From positions 1,550,001-1,614,000 of the forward strand of contig JAHYIO010000036.1 of assembly GCA_020543525.1 (NCBI GenBank): a DNA stretch of 64,000 nucleotides, read 5' to 3'. Under the pieces are notes generated by a model. It saw only the letters and a list, made by a program, of their open reading frames with translations, did no database searches and was not told where the DNA came from. This DNA is from Coriolopsis trogii (lineage: Eukaryota; Basidiomycota; Agaricomycetes; Polyporales; Polyporaceae). A program made the position numbers and the translations under genes. Positions 36,748 through 51,116 of this stretch are shown one piece after another (positions within the stretch are counted from its first letter, which is position 1; each line of letters opens with the position of its first letter).

Positions 36748-38064
36748 AACCATCCTTTCTTGGCAGAGCTCACAATCGTTCGACGTCGCTAATAGCTTTC
36801 CGAGTAGTATTGCATGCTTGCCAAGCAGCATACGACCCATACACCTTCCTTCGGGAACTCCCTTCGCGGTATTTGTGCGACACTCATCACTGACATCTCG
36901 GGTCGCAGTCGGCTTCGCGAGATACCCGACACAGTCTCACCTCACACCCCCTCTTGTGCCTCGCACCTTCTCGATCCAACGCATACATGCTAGATACTCC
37001 GATCGACACACCTCTCATCATTATACACATCTACATTGTAACGCATATAGAGCACTTTATCCTCGATGTAATCAGACACACTCCCCCAATACTGTAGCCC
37101 ACATGTCTGCCATAGAATATATGACCCCCAAGATGGTGCGCATCCCTCAGCGAACAGTTGTGATTCTACAGTTGAGCGCTGAGGTTAGACCTGTACACTT
37201 GTGTAAAGATCGGTACCTCGATGGCACGAGGGATCGATGAATGTCCTTTGGGAGCGGTACGTGGCATGCATCGTGTCGGACTTCCGTGGGATGCTTACGT
37301 CCTGTCAAAAGCTGTTGTAGATGTGCAAACTTCGCAAGGCGCATTTGTACGAGCACAACGTGCACGTGGCTTCTCATGATCACTACTTCGAACATCACTC
37401 CCTATGACATGGTGAAGCGGTAACACTGACAGTGGCTGGGGAAATGTGACGCGGAGAGCATTGTCTGATATTGTCAATTGTTGCGCGATTGCAGGGAGAT
37501 TATCGCCAGGTGTGTAGAAGTACCACGAGGAAGCAACCTGTTCTTGAAGCGAAGACATCTCAGAGGCACGCTGCTGGCGCATGTCGGGGCTAGATAGCAG
37601 CGAAAGTAATGTTCTGCACAAAGAAGGTGTTTGGCATACTTGCTAGGTTCACTTCGTCCGACACAACAGAGATGGGATGAGCAGGAGCCGTTCGAAAGGG
37701 GCCCCGGTATATGTCCTGGGGTCAGGGGAAGGAGCGGAAAGGGAGGGCAACAGTGTATCGGCCCACGCCGATCTCGGTTAGACAGCATCCACCGCGCCCA
37801 GGCGCTATTGCCTTTCTAGGATTTTTGAGAGGTGACTTTCCACCTTCTGGCGCCCACGGGATCCGTTGGGGTGCTCGGTATATGGGGGCGTTTGGGGAAT
37901 CAGCTATAAAATATAGGTCGCGGTTGCCGACGCGCTTTTCCGCACCACCCTCTCGTCTGGGTCGTACACCTCCTCCCTCTTCTCCCTCCTCCCTCAATCG
38001 TTCCCTCTACTTCCTCGTCGACTTTCCTCTTCCGCACTCCTAGAGGCCGACGACGAAAACGATA
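36748..38064. other. Upstream region of the fatty acid synthase gene
   Basis: 1.3 kb with no supported gene. It contains the RUS gene 3' UTR, then an AT-balanced stretch. Close to the FAS start there is a TATA box (37905) and a pyrimidine-rich tract (about 37940-38040, many TCCCTC runs), as expected for a strongly expressed fungal gene. Confidence 0.55.
37905..37911 (+). promoter_or_regulatory. TATA box of the fatty acid synthase gene
   Basis: The sequence CTATAAAATATAGG contains a clear TATAAAA, 154-160 bp upstream of the ATG at 38065. It is followed by a long CT-rich tract. No other TATA match is as strong in the preceding 300 bp. Confidence 0.65.
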
Positions 38065-41000
38065 ATGTCTGCTTCCGCTTCAACCCAGGGTATCACCGCC
38101 CGCCCCATCCTCATCCAGTCGGGATCCATTAGAGTGAGTCTCCACTCCTGCTCATGCGCGAGGGGTTTGGAAGGGTGCGCGGGGGCAGTGTGGTGACAGG
38201 ATGCAAGGCATGTGTATAACGCGTGGAACGGTGAAGGCTACGCGATGAGTACGTCACGCGTCGCGCCGTCCAACCAAAATCGCAACCCCCTCGCACGATT
38301 TCCCATCACTGACAGTATGATCTCTGTCTTGAGTCAGCTTCTAACAGCTTTTGCAGATCTCCATCCCAGTTTCCACGCAAGCGGATGAATGGACTGCCGC
38401 AGAGGTCCTCCGTGACGCATTCTCGCACTCAAACACCATCGACAATGCCATAGATACGAATGCCGAACTCGAAAATGCCACAGAGGCGACCGTGGAGCTC
38501 TTCTCCCGCTTCCTGGGTTTCGTAGCTGGAAAACTAGACGAAGACGCGCAGTCCGAGGCCGCGTATACCTCCATCCTCCTCAAATCGCTCAAGTACTTTA
38601 CTGCGTCCTATCTCTCTAGTCAAGACATTCATGTAATCGTCGCCGCGTTCGACACGGAGGTCCGCAAGACGGTTCTCACCTCCTACTTCCAAGCTCTCTC
38701 TGCCCTCGAGGCGAAGAGCATATCCGATATCCCTCGCGCGCCTTCCAGCGCGTTGCTCTCGGCGGCTACGCGCGCGGACGCGTCGATTTACGCACTCTTC
38801 GGCGGACAAGGCACCAACGAGGTTTACTTCGACGAGCTTCAAATGCTGTATGACATCTACAAGCCTTACGTCGCGTCGTTTATCACGCGCATCACGCGCG
38901 AGGCTCTCATTCCTCTCGTCGAGGAGTCCGAGGAGGAGTCTTTCTACGCACACGGTCTGGACGTGATTTCGTGGCTGTCAGGCGCATCCCCACGTCCCCC
39001 TGTCGCCTACCTCGCGTCTATCCCCATTTCGTTCCCTCTTATCGCCCTCACCCAACTCACGCAGTACCTGGTTGTATGTCGCGTCTCTCAGCTCACCCCT
39101 GGCGACCTTCGCTCTCGCCTGCAGGGCGCGACGGGTCACTCACAGGGTCTCGTCTCCGCACTTTGCATTGCCGCATCTACTTCGTACGAATCGTTCGATG
39201 AGAACGCATCCAAGTCCATCAGGTGGTCTTTCTACTCTGGTCTGCGCGGTCAGCAGTCGTTCCCTGTTCTCGCACTCGAGCCGAGCATTGTGCAGGACGC
39301 AGTCGACGGCGGCGAGGGCGCGCCGAGCCCTATGCTTTCTATCACTGGCCTCACGCTCAAGGACTTAGAAGGCCACATCGCCAAGACCAACAAGCACCTC
39401 CCCGACAACTCGAAGATCGGCGTCTCCTTGCACAATGGCCCCAAGGCGCACGTCGTCACCGGGCCGCCACGCGCCCTTTACGGTCTAGTCACGAACCTCC
39501 GCAAGGTGCGCGCACCGAGTGGACTGGATCAAAGCAAGGTTCCCTTCTCGCAGCGCAAGCCTGTCTTCTCTGTGCGTTTCCTCGTCGTTGGCGTGCCGTA
39601 CCACAGCAAGTACTTGGAGAATGTCACGGACGAAGTTATGGACGACCTGGAGAACAAGGAGTTGTGGACCAAAGAGGATCTTGGTATCCCTGTATTCCAC
39701 ACCGAGAACGGTAAGCCCCGTCTGTCCATCACTATTGCTGAGTGCATCACTGACCGGTCTGCGAAAGGCTCTGACCTCCGGACCGTCTCAAGCTCACTGA
39801 CCCGCGCTCTCTGCGACCAGATCTTTACGCTCCCCATCCACTGGTCTCAGGCAACGAAGTTCCCCGACACTGCCACTCATGCAATCGACTTCGGACCTGG
39901 AGGCTTGAGCGGCATCGGCCCACTCACCTCTCGCAACCTTGAAGGACGCGGCGTGCGTGTCGTCGTAGTTGGCGACAAGTCAAAGGGGCCAGCCGAGTTG
40001 TTCGACGCGCAGAACGTCAAGACCGAGCAGTGGTGGGCGAAGAAATTTTCGCCCAGTCTTGTCAAGACAAGGTGAATATCTCGGATCGGATAGTTTGGTA
40101 TGGAACTAACTGTGGTTGTAGCGACGGCACCATCCACATTGACACTCCTTTCTCGCGTCTGTTGGGCAAGCCCCCAATCATGGTGGCAGGCATGACGCCC
40201 ACCACCGTCAAGGCAGGCTTTGTGAGCGCTGTCCTCGACGCAGGCTACCATATCGAACTCGCCGGTGGTGGGCATTACAACGCCGCGGCCCTCCGTTCCA
40301 AGGTCGCTGAGATTCAGAGCAAGATTCCTGCTGGCGTCGGGATCACCTTGAACGCGCTCTACATCAACCCTCGCCAGTTCGGCTTCCAATTCCCTCTGTG
40401 GCAGGAGATGCGTCGCGAGGGTCTTCCCGTCGAGGGTTTTTGTGTTGCTGCCGGTATCCCGAGCACTGAGAAGGCTGCCGAGATCATTGGCGCCCTCCGT
40501 GCCGCGGGCATCAAACACGTCTCGTTCAAGCCCGGCTCGGTCGACGGCATCCGCCAAGTTGTCAACATCGCCGCCGCGAACCCTGACTTCCCGATCATCA
40601 TGCAGTGGACCGGAGGTCGCGCGGGTGGCCACCACTCGTGCGAGGACTTCCACCAGCCTGTGCTCGCTACATACGGCTCAATCCGACAGCATGCTAACCT
40701 CATTCTCGTGGGTGGGTCTGGGTTCGGAGGTGCGGACGATCTTTGGCCGTACCTCACTGGTGATTGGTCCGTCGACATGTATGGTGTTCAGCCCATGCCC
40801 TTTGATGGTTTCCTCTTCGCGAGTCGCGTTATGGTTGCGAAGGAGGCGCACACTAGCTCTTCCGTCAAGGACTTGATCGTCGCTGCGGCTGGTGTCGACG
40901 ACGCACAGTGGGAGGGCACGTATGCAAAGGAGACTGGTGGTATTCTGACGGTCCGCTCTGAGCTCGGTGAGCCGATCCACAAGATCGCGACCCGTGCTGT

Positions 41001-44000
41001 GAAGCTCTGGAAGGAGTTCGACGACACCGTCTTCAAGCTGCCGAAGGAGAAGCGCCTGGCGTGGCTCACGGAGCGTCGCGCTGAGATCATCGCGAAGCTG
41101 AACAAGGACTTCGCCAAGCCTTGGTTCGGGTGGAAGAAGGACGGTTCGGTGGTGGAGGACATTGCGGACATGACTTACGAGGAGGTCACCCTGCGCATGA
41201 TTCGTCTGATGTACGTCGCGCACCAGGAGCGCTGGATCGACCTGTCTCTCCGCAACCTCACCGGGGATTGGCTCCGCCGCGTCGAGGAGCGCTTTGCCGG
41301 CCTCAACAAGCCCTCGCTTCTCCAGTCGTTCTCCTCGCTCGACAAACCTGCAGAGTTTATCGAAGAGTTCTTCAAGGCGTACCCCGCCGCGACCGACCAG
41401 CTCCTGGCGGCCGAGGACAAGTCGTACTTCCTAGCGATTTCTCAACGCCCTGGCCAGAAGCCTGCGCCTTTCATTCCCGTCCTCGATGCTAGCTTTGAGG
41501 TCTGGTTCAAGAAGGTGATTGTGCTTGCGATATTTATGATGTGTTGCGGCATTGACAACGTTCACAGGACTCGCTTTGGGCCGCCGAGGATATCGATGCA
41601 GTGTTCGACCAAGACCCTCAGCGTGTGTGCATCCTCCAGGGTCCCGTCGCCGTCAAACACTCCAAGGTCAAGGACGAGCCTATCAAGGACCTCCTCGGCA
41701 ACATCACCTCCATGCTTGTTGACAAGCTCGTCGACCGCCTTTATGGTGGCGACAAGTCGAAGATCCCCACAATCGAGTACCTCAGCGCCGCTCCTCGTCC
41801 TGTCAGGCTTGCTATTGCACCCTCCGTTGCTGACAACATCACCACCTACACCATCGGCGAGGCTGTTCCGGAGACCTCCGCCTGGCTTGAGAACATTGCG
41901 GGCCCTGAGCTCAGCTGGACCCGCGCTCTCTTCATGTCCCCCACTATCGTTCAGGGTACCGCGTACCTCGACAACCCGCTCCGTCGCCTCTTTGCTCCGC
42001 GTCGCGGCCAGAAGGTCATCATCGAGAAGGACGGTGGGCGCATCACCAAGATTTCCCTGTACGGAGCTGCGCGTTCTCACGGCGTGCACGATCCTTCGTT
42101 CAAGGTTGTGGAGACGACGTTCAACCCCGAGACATCGACGATCGACGTGACGCTCTTCGAGGAGCGCCGCGAGGTCGCTGTCCCGCTCTACTTCCACTTC
42201 TTGTACAAGCCGTCGATGGGCTTCGCGCCGATTCATGAGGTTGCTGAGGACCGGAACAAGCGGATCAAGCAGTTCTACTGGAAGTTGTGGTTTGGCGACG
42301 ATGAGGAGCTCCCCGAGATCGGGCTGAGGGATACGTTCGTGGGTCCTGAGGTTACGATCGACGAGGATGACGTGGAGACATTCTGCTCTGTTGTCGGGAA
42401 TCAGGGTGAGGCATACAAGTCTGCTCGCAATGACACGCCGCTCGCTCCTATGGATTTCGCCATCGTTACTGGCTGGCAGGTATGTCGTATATGCACGGCT
42501 GTCATTGGGGAGCGAAACTGACCAGTCTGCTTTGTAGGCCATCATGAAGGCCATATTCCCTACTCCGGTCAATGGAGACTTGCTCAAGCTCGTCCACCTC
42601 TCCAATGGTTTCCGCTTGCTCAATGGCCCAGCTCCTCTCAAGGCAGGGGACGTTTGCAAGGCCGAGGCTCGCATCGTTGCAGTCATCAACAGCGACGCCG
42701 GCAAGACTGTCAAGGTCAAGGGCTTCGTCACTCGCGGTGGAGAGCGTGTCATTGAAGTCGTCTCTTCGTTCCTGTACCGCGGCCGCTTCGATGATTGGGA
42801 GAACACGTTTGAGCTGCTCGAAGAGCCCGACTACGTCGTCGAGTTCCCCACTGAGGCGTCCGTTGGCGTCCTTCGTTCAAAGGAGTGGTTTGAATGGGAC
42901 GATGAGACCAAGCCTCTACAGGCCGGTACGAGCCTCATCTTCCGTGTCAGGTCCGAGGTCACCTACCGCAACAAGACTTGTTACAAGGCGGTCAACGTTT
43001 CTGGGGAGATCTTCATGCGCGACCAGATGAAGCGTCTCGTGAAGGTTGGCTCTGTCGACTTCTTACAGGACGACTCCCGCGGCAACCCTGTTGTCGCTTA
43101 TCTCGAGCGTCATGGGAAGCCCCAGGGCTTGGTCAGTCCGCTCTCGAACGAGGGGTACACCGTGGCGAGCGGGTCGAGCACGACCTTCATCTCTCCTGCG
43201 ACGAACGAGCCTTACTCCAAGATCTCGGGCGACTTCAACCCCATCCACGTCAACCCTTACTTCGCTGACTACGCTTCCCTTCCCGGCACGATTACGCATG
43301 GGATGTGGTCGAGCGCTGCCACACGCAAGTATGTCGAGAACGCCGTTGCTCAGGGTCAGCCTGGCCGCGTCGTTGCGTAAGTCATCCACCTTGTTTGCTG
43401 CTCGTGAATGTGCTCAGCCTTTCTATCTAGCTACGACGTTGCCTTCGTGGGCATGATTCTTCCTGGCGACGAACTCCAGGTCAAGATCAAACATGTCGGC
43501 ATGCGCGACGGTAACATGGTGGTCAACGTCGAGACTCTCAACACCCGTGGCGAGAAGGTGCTCGCTGGCACCGCCGAGGTCGCACAGCCAAACACAGTGT
43601 ATGTCTTCACTGGTCAAGGGTCTCAGGAACCAGGTATGGGAATGGAACTTTACAACAACTCTCCTGCTGCCCGCTCGGTCTGGGAGGCCGCAGACGCTCA
43701 CCTTACCGCCGTCTACGGGTTCTCGATCGTCGAGATCGTCAAGGACAACCCGAAGGAGAAGACGATCCACTTTGGTGGTATCAAGGGCCAGGCGATCCGC
43801 CAGCGGTACATGGACATGACGTACGACACCATGGACAAGGACGGGAATGTCAAGACGCTCCCGCTCTTCGGCGACATCAACAACCGTACGCAGCGCTACA
43901 CATTCAGCCACCCGAACGGCCTCCTCTTCGCGACGCAGTTTGCGCAGATCGCGCTCGTTGTTACGGAGCGCGCCGCGTTCGAGGATATGCGCTCCAAGGG

Positions 44001-47000
44001 TCTCGTTCAGAAAGACTCTGCGTTCGCGGGCCACTCGCTCGGAGAGTACTCAGCGCTCGCGTCAATCGCCGACGTTCTGCCCATCTCCTCACTGGTTGAC
44101 GTCGTGTTCTACCGTGGTATCACGATGCAGCGTGCCGTCGAGCGCGATGCTCAGAACCGCTCGAACTACGCGATGTGCGCTGTCAACCCGAGCCGCATCT
44201 CCAAGACGTTCAATGATGCTGCACTCCGTGAGGTTGTCGATAACATCTCGTCTCGTACTGGTTGCCTCCTTGAAATCGTTAACTTCAACGTCGAGGTAAG
44301 CATTCATCGTTTGTAAGGCCCGTTCAGGGTGCTGATATCACTAAAGGGTCAACAATACGTCTGCGCTGGCGAGCTCATTGCTCTGCAAGCCTTGACTAAC
44401 GTCCTCAACTATTTGAAGATCGAGAAGATCGACATAGCTAAGGTTGGCAGAGATTTCGCAAATGACAGCGAGCCTTGAGACTGACTTTCCTCTAGTTGAC
44501 TGAGAAGTTCACGGTCGACCAAGTGAAGGAGATGTTGGGTGAGATTGTGAAGTCGTGCCACGAGAAAGCCAAGGAACAGCAAGCCAAGCAGGGCTACATT
44601 ACCCTCGAGCGAGGCTTTGCGACCATCCCCCTGCCCGGCATTGACGTGCCCTTCCACTCTCGCTACCTCTGGGCTGGTGTCATGCCTTTCCGTGCATGTA
44701 CGTGTCCTCAACTTGTACATTATTACATATCATGATACTGACACCCTACAGATTTGTCCAAGAAGATCAACCCTGCGCAGGTCAACCCCGACACCCTCGT
44801 CGGGAAGTACGTCCCCAACCTTGTCGCCAAGCCCTTCGAGGTCACAAAGGAGTACGCTCAAATGATCTACGACCAGACGCTCTCTCCTCGGCTCGACAAA
44901 GTGCTTCGCAAATGGGACCAGGAGAACTGGGGCTCAGCGGAGCAGAGGCAGAAGCTTGCGTACATCATCCTCGTTGAGCTTCTCGCGTACCAATTTGCTT
45001 CGCCCGTGCGCTGGATCGAGACTCAGGACATCCTGTTCACCCGATACCGCTTCGAACGCTTCATCGAAATCGGTCCCTCTCCTACTCTCACGGGCATGGC
45101 GACCCGCACGCTCAAGGCGAAGTACGAGGCGCAAGACGATTCCGTCAGCCACCGTCGCGTCATCCTCTGCCACGCCAAGCACACGAAAGAGGTCTACTAC
45201 CAGTTCGAGGACGAGGCTGAGGCGCCTGCAGAGGAAGCTGCTGAGCCGTCTGCGCCTGCCTCTTCTACGCCTGCTGCTGCCGCGCCTGTTGCTGTTGCTG
45301 CACCTGCTGCTCCCGCTGGAGGTGCAGCGGCTATCGAGGATGTGCCCCTCAAAGCGACTGAAGTGCTCGTTGCTATCATCGCGCAGAAGCTCAAGAAGAA
45401 GGTCGATGAAGTCCCGCTCTCCAAGAGCATCAAGGACCTCGTTGGCGGCAAGTCGACCATGCAGAACGAGATCCTCGGTGACCTGCAGCTCGAGTTCTCT
45501 TCCGCACCGGAGAAAGGCGAAGAGCTCCCGCTCGAGGAGCTTGGCTCTGCGCTCGGAGTGGGCTTCTCTGGTTCTCTGGGGAAGTATACGTCTGGAGTTA
45601 TCTCCCGTGTCGTCGGTTCCAAGATGCCCGGTGGGTTCAACCTGTCTGCTATCAAGTCCTACCTTTCGAAGACGTGGGGCATCGGTTCGTCTCGCGCGGA
45701 TGGTGTCCTTCTCATTGCCGCTACCATGGAGCCTGCCAAACGACTAGGCTCGGAGGCGGAGGCGAAGACTTGGTTGGACGGTGTCGTTGCGCTTTACGCG
45801 CAGCGTTCGGGCATCTCCCTTGCGTCTGGTGCTGCAGCTGGTGGAGGAGGCGGAGGCGGAGGAGCCGTCATCAACAGCGAGGAGTTCCTCAAGTTCCAGA
45901 GCGACCAAGACCGCTTCGCTGCGCAACAAGTCGAGCTCTGGATGCGCTACCTCGGTCGCGATTCCCGCGCTGGAGAGATCAAGTACGACGCAGAGAAGGC
46001 CAACACGGAGCAGCTCCAAGCGCGTCTCGACGCTATCAACCGTGAGCACGGCGACGCCTACATCGATGGCATTCAGCCCGTGTTCGACGCCCTCAAGGCT
46101 CGTCACTTCGACTCGTCTTGGAACTGGGTCAGGCAGGATGCCCTGCTCATGTTCTATGACATCATCTTCGGACGTCTCACCACCGTCGACCGCGAGATCA
46201 CTGCGCGCTGCATTGCGATCATGAACCGCGCCGACCCCGAGCTCCTCGCATACATGCAATATTACATCGACCAGTGCGACCCCGAGCGAGGCGAGACTTA
46301 CAAGCTCGCGAAGCAGTTCGGTCAACAGCTCATCGACAACTGTCGCGAAGTCGTCAGCGCCCCGCCTTTGTACAAGGACGGTACGTCAGGTTCTATTCGT
46401 GTGGTGTGCATAGCTAACATCCTGCATAATAGTGACCTTCCCTACCGCCCCGCATACCGAAGTCACCGAGAAGGGCGACATTGTCTACAAGGAAGTCGTT
46501 CGTGAGAACGTCAGGAAGCTCGAGGCGTACGTCGAGGAGATGGCGAGCGGCGATACCATCGTTGCCCCTTCGAACATACAAAAGATCCAAGAAGATGTCC
46601 TCAAGCTCTGGAACGTCGTCAAATCTCAGCCTGAGATCAGCGAGGAGCAGAAGAACCGCATCAAGGCTTTGTACGAAGGCGTTGTTCGGTCGCTGCGCAA
46701 CAAGCGCCCCGAATCACGTTCTCGTCACAGTGGACCTCGCACGCGCCGTTCCTCTTCTCAGTTCCTCCGCCCTCAAATCTCGAACGTTGCTTCTGTCAGT
46801 GCTGACAAAGTCCCACTCCTGCACCTGAAGCGCAAGGTTGGTACCAATTGGGAGTACAGCAGCAACCTCACGGGCGTGTACCTCGACATTCTCCACGAGA
46901 TTGCCACGTCCGGCACGACATTCAAGGACAAGAACGCGCTGCTCACTGGTGTCGGGAAGGGTTCCATCGGTGTTGAGATTGTTAAGGGCTTGCTCTCTGG

Positions 47001-50000
47001 TGGAGCACACGTCGTCATCACAACGTCTCGTTACAGCCGTGCTACCGTCGAGTACTACCAGGGCATCTTCCAACGGTTCGGCAGCAAGGGCTCTGCGTTG
47101 ACTGTCGTTCCGTTCAACCAAGGTTCAAAGCAGGACGTCGAGGCCCTCGTCGACTATATCTACTCAACCCTCGCCCTCGACCTCGACTACATTCTCCCTT
47201 TCGCTGCGGTGCCTGAGAATGGGCGCGAGATTGACGGACTCGATGACAGGTCGGAGCTTGCTCACCGTATCATGCTGGTCAACCTCTTGCGTCTCCTCGG
47301 CGCGGTCAAGAACAAGAAGGCTAGCCGGCAAATCGTCACGCGTCCTACGCAAGTCATCCTCCCATTGTCTCCCAACCACGGCCTGTTCGGTAACGACGGT
47401 CTTTACTCGGAGTCGAAGATCTCGCTCGAGACGCTCTTCAACCGCTGGAACAGCGAGAGCTGGGGCGAATACCTCTGTTTGGCAGGTGCGGTGATTGGGT
47501 GAGTCTGCATTGGTATTCGTCACAAGTACTGTACTTATGTTATTCTAGATGGACTCGTGGTACTGGGTTGATGGAGGCTACGAACACCGTCGCTCATGAA
47601 CTCGAAGGCCATGGTGTCCGCACCTTCTCCGCCAAAGAGATGGCCTTCAACATTCTCGGTCTCATGCACCCGCTTCTCTTCAGCATCACGCAGGTCGAGC
47701 CTATCTGGGCGGACCTAAACGGCGGTATGGATCGTCTTCCTGATCTTGCAGAAATCACTGGGCGCATCCGCAATGATCTCAACAAGAAGAGCGAACTCCG
47801 CCGTGCAATCGCTCGCGACAACGCCGCTGACTTCAAGACCATCAACGGTGTCGATGCCGAGCGGGTGCTGCAGACGGTCAATGTCACGCCCAGGGCTAAC
47901 TTCCAGTTCTCCTTCCCTGAGCTTGATTCCGCGGAGAATCTTTCCAAAATTGCGCACCTCCGTGGTATGCTCGACCTCGAGAAGATCGTTGTCGTCACCG
48001 GTTTCGCTGAAGTGGGACCATGGGGTAGCTCGCGTACTCGTTGGGAGATGGAGGCTCGTGGCGAGTTCACGATCGAGGGTTGTATTGAGATGGCATGGAT
48101 GATGGGCTTCATCAAGCATTTCGACGGTCGCCTCAAGGATGGTAGCTTGTACGTCGGCTGGGTTGACGCCAAGTCGGGCGAGCCCGTCGACGACAAAGAC
48201 ATCCGCGGTCGGTACGAGAAGGACGTTCTCGCGCATGCGGGCGTCCGCCTTATCGGTAAGTGTCGTAATGTCTCCCGACTTGTCACGTGACTGAATTGTT
48301 TCCACAGAGCCCGAGCTCTTCCGAGGTTACGACCCCAAGAAGAAGGTCTTCAACCAGGAGATCGAGTTGCTCCACGACCTCGAGCCGTTCGAGGCATCGC
48401 AGACCGATGCCGAGAGGTTCAGGCACGAGCACGGTGACAAGTGTGACATCTGGGCCGGCGAAGGTGGTCAGTGGTTCGTCAAGTTCAAGAAGGGTGCTCG
48501 GGTCTTTGTGCCCAAGGCATTCAAGTTTAGCCGCACCGTTGCTGGGCAGATCCCCACCGGATGGAACGCTGGTCGCTACGGTATCCCTGAAGACATCATC
48601 GCGCAGACCGACCGCGCCACCCTCTGGGCTCTCGTCTGTGCTGCTGAGGCTCTCAATATGTCTGGTATCACCGACCCATACGAACTATACAACTACATGC
48701 ACCCGTCGGAGGTCGGCACGAGCATCGGCAGTGGTATGGGCGGTGTCGAGAGTATGGCTCGCATGTTCAAGGATCGCCGCGACGAGAAGGACGTTCAAAA
48801 CGATATCCTGCAGGAGACGTGAGTCACACTCCACTCCGATGCGTGTATCTACTAACGCGCTCGTCTCAGTTTCATCAACACCACCGCGGGATGGGTTAAC
48901 CTCCTTCTGCTCTCTTCGAGTGGTCCTGTCAAGATCCCTGTTGGTGCTTGGTTCGTGTCAAGCCTCACTTTTGGAACTACATCCACTGACGATCTCCTCT
49001 AGTGCTACTGCTCTTCAGTCCATCGAGATCGCCTGCGATACGCTTCTGTCCGGCAAGGCCAAGGTCATGCTCGCGGGAGGCTTCGACGACCTGAGCGAAG
49101 AGGGCTCCTACGAGTTCGCGAACATGAAGGCGACCAGCAATGCCGAAACCGAGTTCGCAATGGGCCGTGAGCCAACAGAGATGTCTCGCCCTGCAACGAC
49201 TACGCGTTCAGGAGTACGTTCATTGGTCCTCATAATATGGGCTATACTGATGGTTGTTTGTAGTTCATGGAATCGCAAGGAACAGGTGTACAAGTCCTCA
49301 TGAGTGCTAAGACTGCTATTGAGCTTGGATGCCCCATTCGCGGTGTTATTGCTTTCACCTCGACGTCAACGTGAGTCCTGATCTCGGAGCATGTTGACGA
49401 GCCGCACTTACACCCCTCGTCAGTGACAAAGCTGGGCGTTCGGTCCCTGCTCCAGGTCGCGGCGCACTCTCCATTGCTCGTGAAGTGCACGCGAAACACC
49501 CACTTCCCATTCTTGACCTTGCATACCGCTCTCGTCAGCTTTCGTTCCGCCGCAAGCAGATCGCACAATGGTTGGAGAACGAGCGTCAACTACTTCAGGA
49601 CGAGCTCGAGTACCGGAAGAGCAATGGGAATGTCGCCGACGAGGAGTACGTTGCTACCCGCATCGCCGACATTGAAAAGGAGGCTGCTCGCCAGGAGAAG
49701 GATGCAATCGCGACGTACGGTATGCTAGAAGGTGTCGACCCTCGCATCGCACCGCTGCGTCGTGCCCTTGCTGTCTGGGGTCTCACCGGGGATGACTTGG
49801 GCGTCCTCTCGATCCACGGTACTAGTACAGCCGCGAACGTAAGTGGCGAAACAATATCGTTTCGATATCAGCTGACGAGCTATACCACTCTCAGGAGAAG
49901 AACGAGACGCACATCTGGAACGACGTGTTCACCAACATCGGTCGCACGCCTGGCAACGCTGTTCCGATCATGGCGCAGAAGAGCCTCTGCGGACATTCGA

Positions 50001-51116
50001 AGGGTGGTTCTGCAGCTTGGCAACTCGCTGGTCTCCTGCAAAGTGTGGGTTCCGGCATCATCCCGGGCAACCGCAACGCCGAGTACGTGTCATGAACAGC
50101 ACACACTCTTCCCCTTACTGATAGTCTTTGCAGCAACATCGATGCGTTATTCAAGCAGCACACGTACTTGATCTTCCCGTCGAAGACGATACACACCGAT
50201 GGCATCCGTGCAGGTGTCATGGTCAGTTGTTTCGAAGTTTGATTATGCATACGTTATCGCTAATGGCACTGTTTCTACAGTCTTCCTTCGGCTTCGGACA
50301 AGTCGGTGCAACTTGCATGGTCATCCACGCGCGCTACCTTCTCGCTGCTCTCGAGCCATCTGTATATGAGGTGTACAAGCAGAAGAACCACCACCGTCAG
50401 CGCTTGTGCTACAAGGCCATGACCGAAATGATGACGAAGAACAACCTCGTCAAGGTCAAGGATGCGCCGCCTTACTCCAAGGACCTCGAGGCTCCTGTCC
50501 TCCTCAACCCGTTGGCACGTGCAACGTACAACCCGAAGACAGGCAGCTATGAGTACACGCCGAAGTTGTCGACTGAGCCTGTAATCAATACTGCCAATGT
50601 CAAGGCCATGTCCGAGGTCATTGCTGGGGGCAATACGGCCGGTGTGGGCGTTGACCAGGGTGAGTTCAGATGCTTTCCACTCCTATCTAATGTACTGAGC
50701 CGAGTCTTGCCACAGAGCTAATCTCGGCAGTTCCGTCGTGGAACCCTACGTTCGTTGAGCGTAACTTCACTGATGCGGAAATCGCATACTGCCGCGCTCA
50801 ACCAGCGCCGGCCGCTTCATTCGCTGCGCGCTGGGTGGGCAAGGAAGCCGTCTTCAAGTCTTTGGGTGTCGCCTCGAAGGGCGCGGCTGCGGCGATGAAG
50901 GACATCGAGATCCTCCCTGACGAGTCTGGGGTTCCGAAAGTCACACTCCACGGAGAAGCCAAGGCGGCTGCCGAGGCTAAGGGTGTCACGAAGGTGCACG
51001 TATCTCTCAGCCATTCCGACGTAAGTTGTCTCTTCATTCTTTCTACTGAATATGAGCTTATGTTGTCCTTTCTCTAGACTACTGCTATTGCATTCGCACA
51101 GGCTACGTCGTCATGA
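38065..51116 (+). CDS. FAS: Single-chain type I fatty acid synthase (beta and alpha halves fused)
   Basis: I trace 21 exons: 38065-38133, 38357-40071, 40122-41514, 41568-42479, 42538-43376, 43431-44295, 44347-44442, 44496-44697, 44752-46380, 46433-47498, 47549-48255, 48308-48818, 48870-48950, 49003-49213, 49264-49370, 49424-49838, 49895-50082, 50134-50221, 50281-50659, 50716-51020, 51078-51116. They sum to 3,938 residues in one frame. Domains in order: acetyl transferase (GHSQG, Ser about 285); enoyl reductase ([14 protein letters not shown], about 610); dehydratase hot-dog ([13 protein letters not shown], about 1590); malonyl/palmitoyl transferase (GHSLGEYSA, Ser about 1845); Ala/Pro linker; acyl carrier ([10 protein letters not shown], about 2265); ketoreductase (TGVGKGSIG, about 2740); ketosynthase (Cys 3362 in GACATALQS, then [14 protein letters not shown] and [11 protein letters not shown]); phosphopantetheinyl transferase at the C-terminus ([11 protein letters not shown]). 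It makes long-chain acyl-CoA in the cytosol. No stop or start separates the halves. Confidence 0.97.

Noticed and set aside
41562..42806. A 414-codon open frame on the minus strand inside FAS
   Set aside because: It lies exactly opposite conserved FAS exons. GC-biased third positions of the sense gene keep the antisense frame open, and the peptide has no domain.
44800..46400. Possibility that FAS is two adjacent genes (FAS1 and FAS2)
   Set aside because: The frame is open across the MPT-linker-ACP junction in one exon, with no stop, promoter-like gap or new start, so a fused gene is the simpler reading.
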